Shown here piece after piece: positions 1-6,029 of a DNA stretch of 14,326 nucleotides. Both the position numbers and the translations under genes were made by a program. Numbering within the stretch: the first letter of the stretch is position 1; each line of letters starts with the position of its first letter. Origin of the DNA: Acinetobacter sp. (GTDB taxonomy: Bacteria > Pseudomonadota > Gammaproteobacteria > Pseudomonadales > Moraxellaceae). Location of the stretch: positions 1 to 14,326 of the forward strand of contig JASLHF010000009.1 of assembly GCA_030152275.1 (NCBI GenBank). The letters run 5' to 3'. The notes beneath the pieces are model-generated. The model worked only from the letters and a program-made list of their open reading frames with translations. It was not told where the DNA came from and searched no databases.

Positions 1-65
1 GCAACAACCCAACCAGAGGTCGCTTGCTGTTCTACAGGTGCAAGCTGTTCTACAGTAGCGTTCAT
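1..65 (-). CDS. N-terminal fragment of a minus-strand protein, possibly tRNA hydroxylase TrhO
   Basis: Only the first 21 codons are in the window; the gene runs off the left edge. It starts at an ATG (65-63) with a GGAG Shine-Dalgarno sequence six bases upstream, inside the palindrome GGAGTACTCC. The visible residues begin MNATVEQLAPVEQQATSGWV. From memory this resembles the N-terminus of Acinetobacter UPF0176/TrhO proteins, rhodanese-like enzymes that hydroxylate uridine 34 of tRNA. Twenty-one residues cannot settle the assignment. The start site is well supported; the product name is a guess. The gene is divergent from the DUF1289 gene, and the 232 bases between them should hold both promoters. 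Confidence 0.55.
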   Translation of the reverse strand, partial: MNATVEQLAPVEQQATSGWVV

Positions 66-207
66 GGAGTACTCCAAATATAAAATAGGACAAAATTAAA
101 GGCGGCTATTTTAACGTGATTTGCCGGAATTTGCGAGAAAACCCTAGTGTTTGTAGTGCTTTTTTATTCCATGAGAAAAATATGGGTTTTTATACTAAAT
201 CTAGTGC

Positions 208-236
208 TTTAAAATAACCTATATACAATATATAGT
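208..236 (+). promoter_or_regulatory. Candidate sigma70 promoter for the DUF1289 gene
   Basis: TTTAAA (208-213) and TATAGT (231-236) are separated by exactly 17 bases, matching the -35 and -10 consensus at four and five of six positions. Transcription would start near 243, giving a leader of about 55 bases before the TTG start at 298. The region is very AT-rich, so chance matches such as the nearby TATACA and TATACT are frequent and this call is only moderate. Confidence 0.4.
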
Positions 237-297
237 ATTGCGAAATGATGGTTTTATGCTGGAATCTGCGCAGTTTTGTGGATATAAGGAGTATATT

Positions 298-780
298 TTG
301 AGTAATGAGCGTCGAATACCAACTTTAACACCATGCGCTGGTCGTTGCTCAACGGTATTTGGTGATTCTGTATGTCGTGGTTGCCGTCGCTTTAATCACG
401 AAGTCATTCAATGGAATACATATAATTCTGATCAACGGTTAGCGGTTTGGAAACGCTTAGATGCGCAGTTAGACCAGATTTTGGTTCCAATGCTTCCGCT
501 TGCGGATTTAAGGCATATAGAAGGTTTTATTCAAGCTAAGCGCATTCGTGTACTCGATTCGGCTTCAAAGGGTCGTAAGCTATATCATGCTTTAAAACTT
601 TGTGAAAAAAATAAGCATCTGGCTGAGGAAAGTGGTTTAGGCATTCAGCCTAAGCAGGTTAAGCCATTATGGGATGAGTTTGAGCGCCGTGTGTTGGCTT
701 TGGCAAAAGCAAGCTATGATTTTGCCTGGTTACGTGCAGATGGTATTCGACAAAGTATTTTGCATTTGGAAGATGTTTAG
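298..780 (+). CDS. DUF1289 family four-cysteine protein
   Basis: This encodes a 160-residue protein of the DUF1289 family, whose biochemical role is not established. The N-terminal third carries the family signature: Cys13 and Cys17 (CAGRCS), then GDSVCRGC with Cys26 and Cys29, followed by a basic stretch ending at Trp39. The four cysteines suggest a bound metal ion or Fe-S cluster (inference). About 110 residues after the signature are hydrophilic and mostly helical in character; many DUF1289 proteins are much shorter. The start is taken as TTG at 298 because AAGGAG lies six bases upstream. An upstream in-frame ATG at 256 and TTG at 238 lack such a site. There is no membrane segment or signal peptide. 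The gene stands alone and converges on ribB across a hairpin terminator. Confidence 0.85.
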   Translation: MSNERRIPTLTPCAGRCSTVFGDSVCRGCRRFNHEVIQWNTYNSDQRLAVWKRLDAQLDQILVPMLPLADLRHIEGFIQAKRIRVLDSASKGRKLYHALKLCEKNKHLAEESGLGIQPKQVKPLWDEFERRVLALAKASYDFAWLRADGIRQSILHLEDV

Positions 781-821
781 ATCTTTACGCTATATGTTTT
801 AAAAATAAATCAAAGCGATAA

Positions 822-857
822 AAAAATCCCAATTCCATCATGTGAATTGGGATTTTT
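822..857. terminator. Bidirectional intrinsic terminator between the DUF1289 gene and ribB
   Basis: This is a perfect 14-base inverted repeat: bases 822-835 pair with 844-857 around an eight-base loop. The stem core is TCCCAATTC/GAATTGGGA flanked by A5 and T5 tracts, so it ends in a T run on either strand. It lies 41 bases past the DUF1289 stop and 28 bases past the ribB stop, as expected for a terminator shared by convergent genes. Confidence 0.9.
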
Positions 858-885
858 AAATGCAAATTATATTGTCAGTAAATTT

Positions 886-1545
886 CTAAATATTATGTTT
901 GAGGCGGTATTGAACCAATTCCTCGATGGTAATGACAGTCAAATGGTGTGTCTGAGCATAAGCAAGCACTTGAATTCCCGCAGCCATTGTTCCATCCGGA
1001 TTAGTGACTTCACATAGTACGCCAGCCGGTTTTAGACCCGCCATACGAGCCAAATCAATTGAACCCTCAGTATGACCACGACGTGTCAATACACCTCCAT
1101 CGCGACCACGTAATGGGAAAATATGACCGGGACGGTTTAAATCACTTGCTACCGCTCCTGTTTTAATCGCAGCATGAATTGTGGTGGTGCGGTCTTTTGC
1201 TGAAACGCCTGTTGTAACACCTTTGGCAGCTTCAATGGTCACAGTGAACGCTGTTTTAAATTGACTTGAATTGTCCTGCACCATAGGCGGTAATTCAAGA
1301 TGGTCTGCAAGTTCATCAGTGAGTGTCAAACAGACAATACCGGAACCATCACGAATCATACGCGCCATGGTTTCGACATTTAGTGTTTCAGCAGCAACAA
1401 TCAGATCAGCTTCATTTTCACGATCAAAATCATCCATGACCAAAACAGGTTTGCCTTGGCGCATATCTTCTAAAGCTTGTGCTATACGTTGATCGGCAGG
1501 AGATAAAGCAGAAAAGAATATTTCAGGTTGAATTAAACTAGACAT
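886..1545 (-). CDS. ribB: 3,4-dihydroxy-2-butanone 4-phosphate synthase
   Basis: RibB converts ribulose 5-phosphate to 3,4-dihydroxy-2-butanone 4-phosphate plus formate, supplying the four-carbon unit of riboflavin; it is a cytosolic, Mg-dependent enzyme. The 219-residue product matches the single-domain RibB length (about 217 in E. coli). There is no GTP cyclohydrolase II domain fused at the C-terminus. Family motifs are present in order: the acidic metal/substrate loop DDFDRENEAD (38-47), RDGSGIVCL, TGVSAKDRTTT, HIFPLRGRDGGVLTRRGHTE and CEVTNPDG near the C-terminus. The ATG at 1545 has GAGAG seven bases upstream. A long leader with an FMN riboswitch precedes it, so expression should fall when FMN is plentiful. 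It is monocistronic here and ends at the shared terminator. Confidence 0.97.
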   Translation of the reverse strand: MSSLIQPEIFFSALSPADQRIAQALEDMRQGKPVLVMDDFDRENEADLIVAAETLNVETMARMIRDGSGIVCLTLTDELADHLELPPMVQDNSSQFKTAFTVTIEAAKGVTTGVSAKDRTTTIHAAIKTGAVASDLNRPGHIFPLRGRDGGVLTRRGHTEGSIDLARMAGLKPAGVLCEVTNPDGTMAAGIQVLAYAQTHHLTVITIEELVQYRLKHNI

Positions 1546-1659
1546 TGAAACGCTCTCGTAAAAGTAAAAATACGGTGGAACATTTCAGGACATGTGAAAT
1601 AGTGGCGTTACAAAAGCATTTCCAATACAAAGTATTGAAATCTATAGCTGTGACGTCGT
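1546..1659 (-). promoter_or_regulatory. ribB leader between the riboswitch aptamer and the start codon
   Basis: About 114 bases lie between the aptamer and the ribB ATG. Two hairpins are visible: CAATAC/GTATTG (1623-1628 with 1632-1637), extended by three A-T pairs past one bulged base, and ATTTCA/TGAAAT (1582-1587 with 1595-1600). Neither is GC-rich or followed by a T tract, so no intrinsic terminator is seen. The Shine-Dalgarno GAGAG sits close to the ATG and a short CGTA/TACG pairing could form just before it. This suggests control of translation or Rho access rather than an intrinsic terminator; that is inference. Confidence 0.5.
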
Positions 1660-1808
1660 CTTCTTTCATCCGGACTATACCGTCGGCTTTGGTATTTCAC
1701 CAAATCTGCAAACCACTGTTGAATGTGATTCGCTCGTGGGCTGTTGGATCATGATTGAAAAACGGTCCAATTTACCACCGGTGGGGAATTACACCCCGCC
1801 CTGAAGCG
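1660..1808 (-). ncRNA. FMN riboswitch (RFN element) aptamer
   Basis: Read on the minus strand, the element shows the hallmark conserved blocks in order. AGGGCGGGGTG and TTCCCCACCGGTGGT lie at the 5' side (about 1774-1802), AGCCCACGAGCGA in the middle (about 1731-1743), and GCCGACGGTATAGTCCGGAT followed by GAAAGAAGA at the 3' side (1659-1687). These form the multi-branched FMN-binding junction known from riboflavin genes. The boundaries are set by the P1 pairing and are good to a few bases. FMN binding is expected to repress ribB just downstream. Confidence 0.97.
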
Positions 1809-1818
1809 ATGTAGATTT

Positions 1819-1824
1819 ATTATA
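1819..1824 (-). promoter_or_regulatory. -10 element of the ribB/riboswitch promoter
   Basis: The minus strand reads TATAAT, a perfect -10 hexamer, ending about 10 bases before the riboswitch aptamer. Transcription would start near 1812, just before the aptamer P1 stem. No convincing -35 hexamer is found 16-18 bases upstream, so the promoter may be weak or activator-assisted. Confidence 0.6.
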
Positions 1825-1887
1825 GTCAGTTTTTATTGAAAAGGATGCTTTTTTTTAGAATGATGAGTACTATACTTAGAACAATAG

Positions 1888-1916
1888 TTGCTATAGAAAA
1901 TAATCAAATTTATACA
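1888..1916 (+). promoter_or_regulatory. Candidate promoter of the DUF2157 operon
   Basis: TTGCTA (1888-1893) and TATACA (1911-1916) are 17 bases apart, each matching four of six consensus positions. The start would be near 1923, giving a leader of about 60 bases to the TTG start at 1982. It is divergent from the ribB promoter. Confidence 0.4.
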
Positions 1917-1981
1917 TCATTTCATCCTATTTATTGTCATAGTGATTCATAACAACAAAGAATAAATAAGAGGGGCGTGCA

Positions 1982-3811
1982 TTGCTTAATATTCAGCAAG
2001 AATTATATTCATGGCGAAATGATCACTTTGTTAAGCATTTACAGATTGTGGGATTTGCGCTTATCGCCGTCAGTATTTTATATTTGACTGCAGCAAATTG
2101 GTTGATGTTGCCTCACACATTCCAGTTGGCAATTCCTCAGGTTTTATTGTTATCGAGTGCTTTAGCAAGCCTTTTTATGACACAGCATGATTATTTAGTG
2201 CAGTGTTTACATACAATGAGTGGTTTAATGCTGGGGTTAAGTTTGGCTGTCATTGGTCAAATTTATCAAACAGGTGCAGATAGCTATCTACTGTTTTTAA
2301 TCTGGTCGATTTTATTACTTCCATGGCTGTATCGTCCTAATATCGGTGTTTTTAGCTTGATGTGTATTATCAGCCAACTCACCCTATTTTTATTTTTTAA
2401 ACAAACATTTTGGGCAGATGAATATCCAGTCATATTCTTAGTCAGTTTGAATCTACTTTCATTATTTCAGTTTTATCTTTGCCTTCGTTATTATCAAAAG
2501 CTGCGTTATCTGTTTATTTTATGGTTTGGCATTCTTTCAATTTGGCATATGGGGGTATTTCTATATGCAGATGGCAGTTTAGCATTCGCTACAGCCATGG
2601 TCTTTACTCTGCTAAAAGTTAAGATCGCATATTTGCTTTCATCATTTTTCCTACTTTCTGTTGCATTGACTTATTTTTATCGTAAAAGGGATCAGCTGTG
2701 CAGTGTATTGTCGGCAGTAGGACTTGGAATAACTTTTACACTGGTGATTTTTAAGTGGATGGAGGGTCTGTTTCGTGAGTCTGAAGTACTTGGATTATTT
2801 TTAATCGCACTGGTGATTTTTAGTTGGTTTGCACTGATTACTTATCTGTTGATTAAATTTATCCCTCAAAATAGATTTAACAATATACCTATTGCGGTAG
2901 GTGCATGGATTGCAGGTGTCTTATTGGCATCATTGATGCTGACATTTTGGGGTAATTTTTCCTTGATCATGGGCGCAGTTTTTGTGTTATTGGCTGCCTT
3001 TATTTTAATGAATAAACAGACTTTGTTTTTAAGACAATTTGCTTATTGTATATGGGCTGCAGGGCAAAATGCTGTGATTTTCCATACATTTGAATTAACG
3101 GATCTATTCTTTCCAATTTTCTTTATTCAATTGATCCTGCTAGCGCTCAGTTATTTTATCCGCACACATTGGTTCTTTGTTTTTATTCAGATATTTGCTT
3201 TGTATCTGTCTGGCATTGCGATGATTTGGGACATCAGTACTTTCTTTGGCGTACATCGTTTTGTTGAAAATTTCTCATATCTGGTCCTATTGAGTTATGG
3301 GTTTTATCTGGTCATGATCTGGATAGATCGTATTCAACCCCGTCAGTATCAACGAAGTTTAGCACTGGCTAATTTGTTGATTATTCTCTCGTCCTTGGGT
3401 TTTTATACTTTATTTGGTCAAGATGAATTGGATCAAATCAAATATATTCCTATCCTCTGCTTGGGCTTACCTATTTTATGGTTGGCTTTATTTATGCTGT
3501 TGCGGATGCGCAATCAATTTAGCTTGATTGCCCAATTGATATTATTGGCTTTTGCAGCGGTATTGATATTTTATGGTTATTTTGAAATTTTTATTTGTAT
3601 TGCCATCCTTTCGTGGGCATTGTCACAGCGAGATAAGATTGTCTATGGTCTAGCTTTAGTGACTTTGGTGCTGATCCTGTGGTTTATTTATTATGCCTTG
3701 AATGTCAGTTTCCTTGTGAAGAGTCTAAGTATTTTTAGCTCAGGACTACTTTTATTGATACTCACTTGGGTGCTGCATAAATTCCAAATAAAAGAGAGAG
3801 TCAATGTATGA
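1982..3811 (+). CDS. DUF2157-type polytopic membrane protein
   Basis: This encodes a 609-residue, very hydrophobic inner-membrane protein with roughly 16-18 predicted transmembrane helices by eye, joined by short loops. A short soluble N-terminus (about residues 1-20, with basic and aromatic residues) precedes the first helix at about 20-37. The overall form and the pairing with a GDYXXLXY gene match DUF2157 (often with DUF4401) membrane proteins, whose function is unknown. The start is TTG at 1982, chosen because AAGAGGGG lies six bases upstream; the nearby GTG at 1977 is in another frame. The stop overlaps the next start as ATGA, so the two proteins are translationally coupled. No enzymatic motif is recognised. 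The coding sequence is notably AT-rich, in keeping with Phe/Leu/Ile codons. Confidence 0.88.
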   Translation: MLNIQQELYSWRNDHFVKHLQIVGFALIAVSILYLTAANWLMLPHTFQLAIPQVLLLSSALASLFMTQHDYLVQCLHTMSGLMLGLSLAVIGQIYQTGADSYLLFLIWSILLLPWLYRPNIGVFSLMCIISQLTLFLFFKQTFWADEYPVIFLVSLNLLSLFQFYLCLRYYQKLRYLFILWFGILSIWHMGVFLYADGSLAFATAMVFTLLKVKIAYLLSSFFLLSVALTYFYRKRDQLCSVLSAVGLGITFTLVIFKWMEGLFRESEVLGLFLIALVIFSWFALITYLLIKFIPQNRFNNIPIAVGAWIAGVLLASLMLTFWGNFSLIMGAVFVLLAAFILMNKQTLFLRQFAYCIWAAGQNAVIFHTFELTDLFFPIFFIQLILLALSYFIRTHWFFVFIQIFALYLSGIAMIWDISTFFGVHRFVENFSYLVLLSYGFYLVMIWIDRIQPRQYQRSLALANLLIILSSLGFYTLFGQDELDQIKYIPILCLGLPILWLALFMLLRMRNQFSLIAQLILLAFAAVLIFYGYFEIFICIAILSWALSQRDKIVYGLALVTLVLILWFIYYALNVSFLVKSLSIFSSGLLLLILTWVLHKFQIKERVNV

Positions 3812-4440
3812 AAAAAATCATTCCTCTTTGTCTGGCTTGTATCAGTATCATTATTTTCCTGGGAATAATTTTTAAGAATGAACAACATTTAAAGAATAGC
3901 CAAAGTATCTATGTCCGTTTGCAACCTGTAGATCCTCGTTCATTTATTCAAGGGGATTATATGGCACTTAACTATCAGCTTTATTTGATTCCGCAGGATA
4001 CAAGGCTATCAACTGGTAAGCCCTTAGATGCTGCAAATATCGATAAAGAGTCTACCGAGTCAATCAGTCAGGTATTTTCAGGGCGTTATTATGATGAACA
4101 TATTAAAAATAAGTCCTCGATTTTGACGTATGTAGTATTAGATCAGCAGCATCGAGTGATTCATACTTATTTTGCTCCTCCTGAAAATATGGCAACTCTC
4201 AAGTTGATATTAAAAAATCCAGACAATCGATATACGTCATTATATCCGGCTTCTAAAAGCTTTTTATTTGCGGAAGGTTTGGGACAATGTTATCAAGCTG
4301 CGCATTATGCAGAGTTTAAAGTTGACAAGCAGGGGAATGCGATCCTTGCATCTCTAAAAGGAGAGCAACTACAAGATTTGGACTGTGAAAATAAACAGCG
4401 TTGGCGAGATGGATTGCGTTCTACCAACAAAGCATTATAA
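3808..4440 (+). CDS. GDYXXLXY domain protein, membrane-anchored
   Basis: This encodes a 210-residue protein with a single N-terminal hydrophobic segment (about residues 4-22) after a Lys-Lys n-region. It is therefore probably anchored in the inner membrane with the rest in the periplasm. The family signature GDYMALNY is at residues 49-56, preceded by a DPRSFIQ stretch. This places it in the GDYXXLXY family, which has no established function. The C-terminal part has two cysteines (in GQCYQ and LDCEN) that could form a periplasmic disulfide (inference). It overlaps the DUF2157 gene by four bases (ATGA) and has its own AGAGAG ribosome site seven bases upstream. The pair likely works as one unit. 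A strong hairpin terminator follows. Confidence 0.9.
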   Translation: MKKIIPLCLACISIIIFLGIIFKNEQHLKNSQSIYVRLQPVDPRSFIQGDYMALNYQLYLIPQDTRLSTGKPLDAANIDKESTESISQVFSGRYYDEHIKNKSSILTYVVLDQQHRVIHTYFAPPENMATLKLILKNPDNRYTSLYPASKSFLFAEGLGQCYQAAHYAEFKVDKQGNAILASLKGEQLQDLDCENKQRWRDGLRSTNKAL

Positions 4441-4456
4441 GCAGATTAGGCAATAA

Positions 4457-4480
4457 AAAACCCGCATGATTGCGGGTTTT
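4457..4480. terminator. Bidirectional terminator between the GDYXXLXY gene and panD
   Basis: A perfect 10-base stem, AAAACCCGCA (4457-4466) with TGCGGGTTTT (4471-4480), closes a four-base TGAT loop. The GC core is flanked by A and T tracts, so it can stop transcripts from both sides. It lies 17 bases past each of the two convergent stop codons. Confidence 0.92.
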
Positions 4481-4497
4481 AAAGTTTTTATTGTTGC

Positions 4498-4878
4498 TTA
4501 AGCAACTTGAACAGGAATACAGTTTGCTGTGTGATTCACTGTATTATCTGGATTTGCATAAACAAGCCGTGGTTTGTGCGCATCTGCTTCAGCATTGGTA
4601 AAGTCACCAAAGGTTGCAATGATCATTAAATCACCCACATCCGCTTGAAGCGCAGCACCACCATTGACCGAAATAATGCCTGAGCCTTCTTCTCCACGAA
4701 TCGCATAAGTTGTAAAACGTTTACCATTGGTCACGTTCCACATATGAATTTCTTCATATTCACGAATACCCGCCAAATCCAATAAAATACCGTCGATTGC
4801 ACAAGAGCCTTCATAATGTAATTCTGCTTGTGTTACAACACAACGATGGATTTTTGCTTTTAATAAACGAGATAGCAT
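4498..4878 (-). CDS. panD: Aspartate 1-decarboxylase proenzyme
   Basis: PanD decarboxylates L-aspartate to beta-alanine for pantothenate and CoA synthesis. It is made as an inactive chain that cleaves itself to create a pyruvoyl cofactor. The product is 126 residues, the same as E. coli PanD, when started at the ATG at 4878. The cleavage site is intact: HYEGSCAID at 21-29, with the Gly24-Ser25 bond where Ser25 becomes the pyruvoyl group. The conserved N-terminus MLSRLLKAKIHR and the NGGAAL motif are also present. An open frame extends 18 codons further upstream, but those residues do not fit the family and the GGAG site sits nine bases before the 4878 ATG. The gene is monocistronic and convergent with the DUF2157 operon. 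Confidence 0.97.
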   Translation of the reverse strand: MLSRLLKAKIHRCVVTQAELHYEGSCAIDGILLDLAGIREYEEIHMWNVTNGKRFTTYAIRGEEGSGIISVNGGAALQADVGDLMIIATFGDFTNAEADAHKPRLVYANPDNTVNHTANCIPVQVA

Positions 4879-4909
4879 GATGCGCGTCTCCAGAGTTGCC
4901 CTTACGATT

Positions 4910-4939
4910 GTTATCTTGCGGTGAATCAACAATTTTCAA
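4910..4939 (-). promoter_or_regulatory. Candidate panD promoter
   Basis: On the minus strand TTGAAA (4939-4934) is followed after 18 bases by GATAAC (4915-4910), matching five and four of six consensus positions. Transcription would begin near 4903, leaving a short leader of about 25 bases before the panD ATG. The position and the fit make it the best candidate in the panD-pth gap. Confidence 0.45.
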
Positions 4940-5005
4940 TAGGGGGGATACATTTGAAAGCGCATTTTGCTCTTAAAAATGAATCATGGCAAGAAAAATT
5001 GTTGA
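4926..5005. repeat. 11-base inverted repeat in the panD-pth gap
   Basis: TCAACAATTTT (4926-4936) is repeated exactly in inverted orientation as AAAATTGTTGA (4995-5005), with 58 bases between. The left arm overlaps the candidate panD -35 region; the right arm is 28 bases beyond the pth stop. No T tract marks it as a terminator. It may be an operator-like pair or chance. Confidence 0.35.
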
Positions 5006-5032
5006 ACAAGAAAGATAAAATTTAGCGTCAAA

Positions 5033-5611
5033 TTAAGGTTTATAGGCGTTGATTTGATTCATAGCTTGCTGAATCTCACCATTGACCAGTAATTTAGTTC
5101 TGCCTAAAGCATGATGTATTGCATCGTCCATCAGTGTCTGTTCACTACTTGGTGCTTTACCAAGAACATGTCCTGAAACTTTTTCTTTAGCACCAGGATG
5201 ACCAATACCAATACGCAGACGATGAAAATTAGAACCGATATGCGGAACAATGTCACGTAGACCATTGTGTCCACCATGTCCACCACCCGTTTTTAAACGA
5301 ATTACACCTGGATCCATATCCAGCTCGTCATGGGCGATCAGAATTTCTTCTGGCTTGATTTGATAGAATTTTGCGAAAGGAACAACACTTTGACCAGAAA
5401 GGTTCATATATGTTGTTGGTAGTAGCAGACGAACATCTTGTCCTTCTATATTGCCACGACCACTGATTCCTTTGTACTTTGAATCAGTTTTTAAAATAAT
5501 GCCATATTGGTCTGCAAGGCGTTCAACGAACCAAAAGCCTGCATTATGGCGGGTTTGGGCATATTCAGAACCTGGATTACCCAAACCTACAATTAGCGAA
5601 AGTTTTGACAC
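5033..5611 (-). CDS. pth: Peptidyl-tRNA hydrolase
   Basis: Pth cleaves the ester bond of peptidyl-tRNAs that drop off the ribosome, recycling tRNA in the cytosol. The product is 192 residues (E. coli 194). The catalytic set is intact, numbered from the GTG start: Asn12 (GLGNPG), His22 (TRHNAG), Asn70 (TTYMNLSG), Asp95 (AHDELD) and Asn116 (GGHGGHNGLRD). The start is GTG at 5611; an ATG just upstream runs straight into a stop, so GTG is the only sensible choice. No strong ribosome site is seen, and the gap to the rplY stop is only 20 bases, so translation probably depends on coupling to rplY. It is the last gene of the prs-rplY-pth run. No clear terminator follows. Confidence 0.97.
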   Translation of the reverse strand: MSKLSLIVGLGNPGSEYAQTRHNAGFWFVERLADQYGIILKTDSKYKGISGRGNIEGQDVRLLLPTTYMNLSGQSVVPFAKFYQIKPEEILIAHDELDMDPGVIRLKTGGGHGGHNGLRDIVPHIGSNFHRLRIGIGHPGAKEKVSGHVLGKAPSSEQTLMDDAIHHALGRTKLLVNGEIQQAMNQINAYKP

Positions 5612-5631
5612 TAATTTACACCATTTTTAAC

Positions 5632-5928
5632 TTATGCGCGTTTGAAGTCAGCGTGCATAGGTGTGTTTTTAGCAGGGTGACGTTGTAAAGCTTGGATTTT
5701 TACGCTTTCAACTTTACCAGCAACGTTGATTTCAACAACTTCCTCAAAGAATTGGTTGTTTTCAAGTGCTTTAACAAGCTCACGCAAATGAAGTGAAACA
5801 GCTACAGGTTCAGCTTCACCACCGTAGATGATCGCTGGAACTAGGTTTTCACGACGAAGGCGGCGGCTCGAACCTTTCCCTTGGATTGCTTCTTCACGTG
5901 CTTCTGCATTTAATACGAAGTTTGCCAT
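5632..5928 (-). CDS. rplY: 50S ribosomal protein bL25, short form
   Basis: bL25 binds 5S rRNA in the large ribosomal subunit. The product is 98 residues, close to the 94-residue E. coli L25. It therefore lacks the C-terminal CTC/TL5 domain of longer relatives. Recognisable parts are the basic GKGSSRRLRRENLVPAIIYGG segment (17-37), which contacts RNA in the family, and the C-terminal LQRHPAKNTPMHADFKRA. The ATG at 5928 has GAGGAAA about nine bases upstream. Two hairpins lie in the 101-base gap after prs. Autogenous control of rplY by its leader is known in E. coli, so one of them may be a protein-binding site (inference). pth follows after 20 bases. Confidence 0.96.
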   Translation of the reverse strand: MANFVLNAEAREEAIQGKGSSRRLRRENLVPAIIYGGEAEPVAVSLHLRELVKALENNQFFEEVVEINVAGKVESVKIQALQRHPAKNTPMHADFKRA

Positions 5929-5959
5929 GATGACATTTCCTCATTAAGTTTTTAAGTAA

Positions 5960-5982
5960 ACTGAACTCTCGACCAGTTCAGT
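5960..5982 (-). promoter_or_regulatory. Hairpin in the rplY leader
   Basis: ACTGAACT (5960-5967) pairs perfectly with AGTTCAGT (5975-5982), an eight-base stem closing a seven-base loop. On the transcript it sits about 31 bases before the rplY ATG and upstream of GAGGAAA. It is too AT-poor in its tail to be an intrinsic terminator. It could be an L25-binding leader structure or an RNA-processing site. Confidence 0.45.
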
Positions 5983-5988
5983 GATAGA

Positions 5989-6012
5989 AAGCCCCGTCAT
6001 CAGACAGGGCTT
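5989..6012 (-). terminator. Hairpin after prs, possible weak terminator
   Basis: AAGCCC/GGGCTT plus GTC/GAC pair across one C-A mismatch around an ATCA loop (5989-6012), 18 bases past the prs stop. On the minus strand the stem is followed only by TCTATC, so it has a poor T tract. It may partly terminate the prs transcript and set the lower or separate expression of rplY-pth. Confidence 0.45.
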
Positions 6013-6029
6013 AGAAAAATTTCGGGCTA

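Noticed and set aside
1545..1754. Plus-strand 69-codon open frame upstream of ribB
   Set aside because: It lies antisense to the ribB leader and FMN riboswitch and has no protein-like features.
4879..4932. Longer panD start 18 codons upstream
   Set aside because: PanD N-termini begin at MLSRLLKAK and the pyruvoyl Ser falls at position 25 only with the 4878 start.
4980..5032. Terminator after pth (TTGT-TCA-ACAA followed by T5)
   Set aside because: The stem is only four A/T-rich pairs, too weak to support a terminator call.
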